A stretch of DNA of 8,332 bases from Bacteroidota bacterium (GTDB lineage: Bacteria; Bacteroidota; Bacteroidia; Bacteroidales; VadinHA17), in assembly GCA_023430725.1 (NCBI GenBank), contig JAEYZD010000001.1:1-8332 (forward strand), written 5' to 3'. Shown here in pieces: positions 7,267 to 8,332 of the stretch. A model generated the notes under the pieces. That model was given only the letters and a program-made list of their open reading frames with translations. It was not told the origin of the DNA and did no database searches. A program made the position numbers and the translations under genes. Each line of letters begins with the position of its first letter. Position 1 is the stretch's first letter.

Positions 7267-7336
7267 TGTATTGGATATTGCCTGTAGAGCCTGTCCCGAT
7301 AGCCGTCAGGCTGTCGGGAGCAACAAGAATTGTAGA
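7261..7336 (+). repeat. Repeat copy F1, interrupted by a hairpin insert
   Basis: Bases 7261-7290 plus 7322-7336 form a 45-nt unit that matches copy F2 (7492-7536) at 41 positions. The 31 bases between (7291-7321) are absent from F2. The unit begins at the last sense codon of the ROK gene, includes TTGCCTGTAGAGC, and ends with the tail AACAAGAATTGTAGA. Confidence 0.8.
7287..7321. repeat. 31-nt palindromic insert flanked by GAGC duplication
   Basis: GAGC at 7287-7290 recurs at 7318-7321. Between them CCCGATAGCC (7295-7304) and GGCTGTCGGG (7309-7318) form a 10-bp stem with one G-T wobble and a GTCA loop; an outer T-A pair makes it 11 bp. Removing 31 nt restores an uninterrupted repeat like F2. 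This has the look of a small hairpin element that inserted with a 4-bp target duplication. A terminator-like role for the ROK operon is possible but no T-run follows. Confidence 0.6.
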
Positions 7337-7349
7337 TTGTGGACCCCGC

Positions 7350-7377
7350 CCGCCCACCCTTTTGTTTGGGTGGCCGG
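7350..7377. repeat. GC-rich hairpin between repeat copies F1 and R1
   Basis: CCACCC (7354-7359) pairs with GGGTGG (7368-7373) around the loop TTTTGTTT. After one C-C mismatch, three further pairs form (7350-7352 with 7375-7377). The hairpin sits inside a larger inverted repeat, AAGAATTGTA at 7325-7334 against TACAATTCTT at 7382-7391. Confidence 0.5.
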
Positions 7378-7379
7378 CA

Positions 7380-7405
7380 TATACAATTCTTAATCCCCTA
7401 CGGGG
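7380..7405 (-). repeat. Repeat copy R1, inverted
   Basis: Read on the minus strand this gives CCCC-GTA-GGGG followed by ATTAAGAATTGTATA. It matches the GTAGGG...AAGAATTGTA core of F2 at 17 of 20 positions. The hairpin stem is TCCCC/GGGGA, counting one A-T pair just outside the interval at 7406. Confidence 0.7.
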
Positions 7406-7427
7406 AACCACGGCATGATAGCTTTGT

Positions 7428-7453
7428 TATACAATGCTTTATGCTCTACGAGC
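7428..7453 (-). repeat. Repeat copy R2, inverted and diverged
   Basis: On the plus strand this matches R1 at 20 of 26 positions. The minus-strand reading is ATGCTC-GTA-GAGCAT (stem 7441-7446 with 7450-7455), then AAAGCATTGTATA. The stem bases differ from R1 but pairing is intact. Confidence 0.6.
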
Positions 7454-7491
7454 ATCAGTTCACTGCAGGAAATAGAGTATTGCGAAAGAAA

Positions 7492-7536
7492 ATGTCATAT
7501 ATTGGACATTGCCTGTAGGGCAACAAGAATTGTAGA
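7492..7536 (+). repeat. Repeat copy F2, uninterrupted direct copy
   Basis: A 45-nt unit identical to F1 (insert removed) at 41 positions. It contains the hairpin TTGCCT-GTA-GGGCAA (7509-7523, one T-G wobble next to the loop) and the tail AACAAGAATTGTAGA. It lies 67 nt upstream of the CBM9-like gene. Confidence 0.8.
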
Positions 7537-7603
7537 AAACCGATAACTAAAACCACTCCTGTTCAGAAACACCTATATATCATACATAAAACATTAAGAA
7601 ATA

Positions 7604-8257
7604 ATGCGTATAATTGAGGTCACAAAACTGAGGACAAACAGCCCGGTGCCGCCAATGGCAGAGGTGTCAGCACGGCTCGACGAGCTGGGCGAAGGACACG
7701 AGATAGGAACAGTGAACTGGCAGAGCCATCCATATAAACCGCAGGTGAAGTTCAACATCGCATACGGAGAGCAGGAGATCTATATCAAATACTATATCCG
7801 CGAGGCTCACGTCAAGGCCGAGAAAAACCGCACAAACGAGATGGTCTGCGAGGACTCATGCGTTGAGTTCTTCGTCTCACCGGAAGAGGACGGCATCTAC
7901 TACAACTTCGAATTCAACCCTATCGGCACGGCACTGATGGGCTCGGGACACGGACGGCATGACAGCGCACGCACTGACCCGGCGGTGGTTGACGGCATAC
8001 GACGCCTCACCACCATGGGCCATGAACCTTTCGCGGAAATCAGCGGCGACATAACCTGGTCTCTCACAGTGGCTATCCCGCTGACAACCTTCTTCCGGCA
8101 TAAGGTGGACAGCCTCGCCGGCAAGAGCTTCAGGGCCAATTTCTACAAGTGCGGTGACAAGCTCAGCAACCCGCACTTCGTTACATGGAACCCCGTGGGT
8201 ACGGAAAAACCCGATTATCACAGGCCGGAATACTTCGGAATGATTAAATTTATATAA
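7604..8257 (+). CDS. CBM9-like carbohydrate-binding protein
   Basis: A 217-residue protein resembling the family-9-like carbohydrate-binding (DOMON-fold) proteins common in Bacteroidota. Typical elements are TVNWQSHPYKPQVKF (36-50), EDSCVEFFVSP (83-93), YYNFEFNPIGTAL (99-111), WSLTVAIPL (152-160), and near the end NFYKCGDKLSNPHFVTWNPV (179-198) with FHRPEYFG-like HRPEYFG (206-212). These beta-rich, aromatic segments fit the whole domain, and the length suits a stand-alone module with no attached catalytic domain. There is no signal peptide or membrane segment, so it appears cytoplasmic unless exported in another way. The start is the first ATG, after an A-rich leader (TTAAGAAATA). It lies beyond the repeat cluster, so it probably has its own promoter. 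Its ligand and role are unknown; sugar binding is inferred from family only. Confidence 0.85.
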   Translation: MRIIEVTKLRTNSPVPPMAEVSARLDELGEGHEIGTVNWQSHPYKPQVKFNIAYGEQEIYIKYYIREAHVKAEKNRTNEMVCEDSCVEFFVSPEEDGIYYNFEFNPIGTALMGSGHGRHDSARTDPAVVDGIRRLTTMGHEPFAEISGDITWSLTVAIPLTTFFRHKVDSLAGKSFRANFYKCGDKLSNPHFVTWNPVGTEKPDYHRPEYFGMIKFI

Positions 8258-8278
8258 TCACAGATCATCGCACTTTTT

Positions 8279-8332
8279 ATGACAGAGGGAAATGCAGTAA
8301 CAGGCCAGCCGTTTGGCCCCGCAACAGTAATC
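8279..8332 (+). CDS. Possible start of a further gene, cut by window edge
   Basis: ATG at 8279 opens an uninterrupted frame of 18 codons (MTEGNAVTGQPFGPATVI) to the right edge, 21 nt after the CBM9-like stop. The upstream T-rich CACTTTTT has no Shine-Dalgarno, as elsewhere in the window. The spacing fits an operon with the CBM9-like gene. I do not recognise a family from 18 residues, and the frame could be open by chance. Confidence 0.35.
   Translation, partial: MTEGNAVTGQPFGPATVI

Larger units (their letters stand above)
7267..7603. other. 337-bp gene-free interval packed with short repeats
   Basis: No credible coding frame is seen on either strand. Most of the interval is a four-copy repeat family (order forward, reverse, reverse, forward) plus two extra hairpins, listed separately. 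No hairpin is followed by a T-run, so none is a classic intrinsic terminator for the upstream operon. The last 67 bases (7537-7603) are A-rich leader for the CBM9-like gene, with no consensus -7 box. Confidence 0.8.

Noticed and set aside
7294..7319. Intrinsic terminator for the ROK operon
   Set aside because: The hairpin is strong, but AGCAACAAG follows on the plus strand instead of a T-run. The comparison with copy F2 marks it as an insertion, so it is listed as a repeat.
7261..7536. CRISPR array
   Set aside because: There are only four copies, in mixed orientation, with diverged sequence and unequal spacing (F1-R1 about 43 nt, R1-R2 22 nt, R2-F2 38 nt), and no cas genes are present.

Overview
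The window looks like chromosomal DNA from a member of the Bacteroidota, at roughly 50% GC. Three things point that way. Gene starts lack clear Shine-Dalgarno sequences and are instead A-rich. TAnnTTTG-type -7 boxes sit in two intergenic regions. The families also fit: a Big_5-type Ig-like lipoprotein, a GH125 alpha-mannosidase, a ROK sugar kinase and a CBM9-like protein. I name no genus.

Layout. (1) Bases 1-1083, minus strand: the N-terminal ~361 residues of methylthioribose-1-phosphate isomerase (mtnA), cut by the left edge. (2) 1084-1249: a divergent control region with a perfect 10-bp inverted repeat whose arms face the two flanking genes. (3) 1250-1831, plus: a TetR-family regulator. (4) 1979-2815, minus: lgt, which convergently faces tetR. 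(5) From about 2940, plus: a co-directional cluster of an Ig-like lipoprotein, a Tat-exported GH125 exo-alpha-mannosidase and a ROK kinase, with gaps of 4 and 12 nt. (6) 7267-7603: a 337-bp gene-free stretch packed with a small repeat family. (7) 7604-8257, plus: a CBM9-like protein without a signal peptide, then a possible gene start at 8279 that runs off the right edge.

How the genes may work together. The GH125 enzyme probably trims alpha-1,6-linked mannose from glycans outside the cytoplasm. The ROK kinase could phosphorylate the released hexose inside. The upstream lipoprotein may be a surface or periplasmic partner, but this rests only on its position. Lgt would lipidate that lipoprotein, although lgt serves all lipoproteins and the adjacency may be chance.

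The least ordinary part is the 7261-7536 repeat cluster. It has two direct 45-nt copies and two shorter inverted copies of one element: a small hairpin with a constant GTA triloop and a conserved AAGAATTGTA-like tail. Stem sequences differ between copies but base pairing is kept by compensatory changes. One copy is split by a 31-nt hairpin insert flanked by a 4-bp GAGC duplication; removing it restores the repeat. I see no CRISPR array, tRNA, rRNA, transposase or defence system here.
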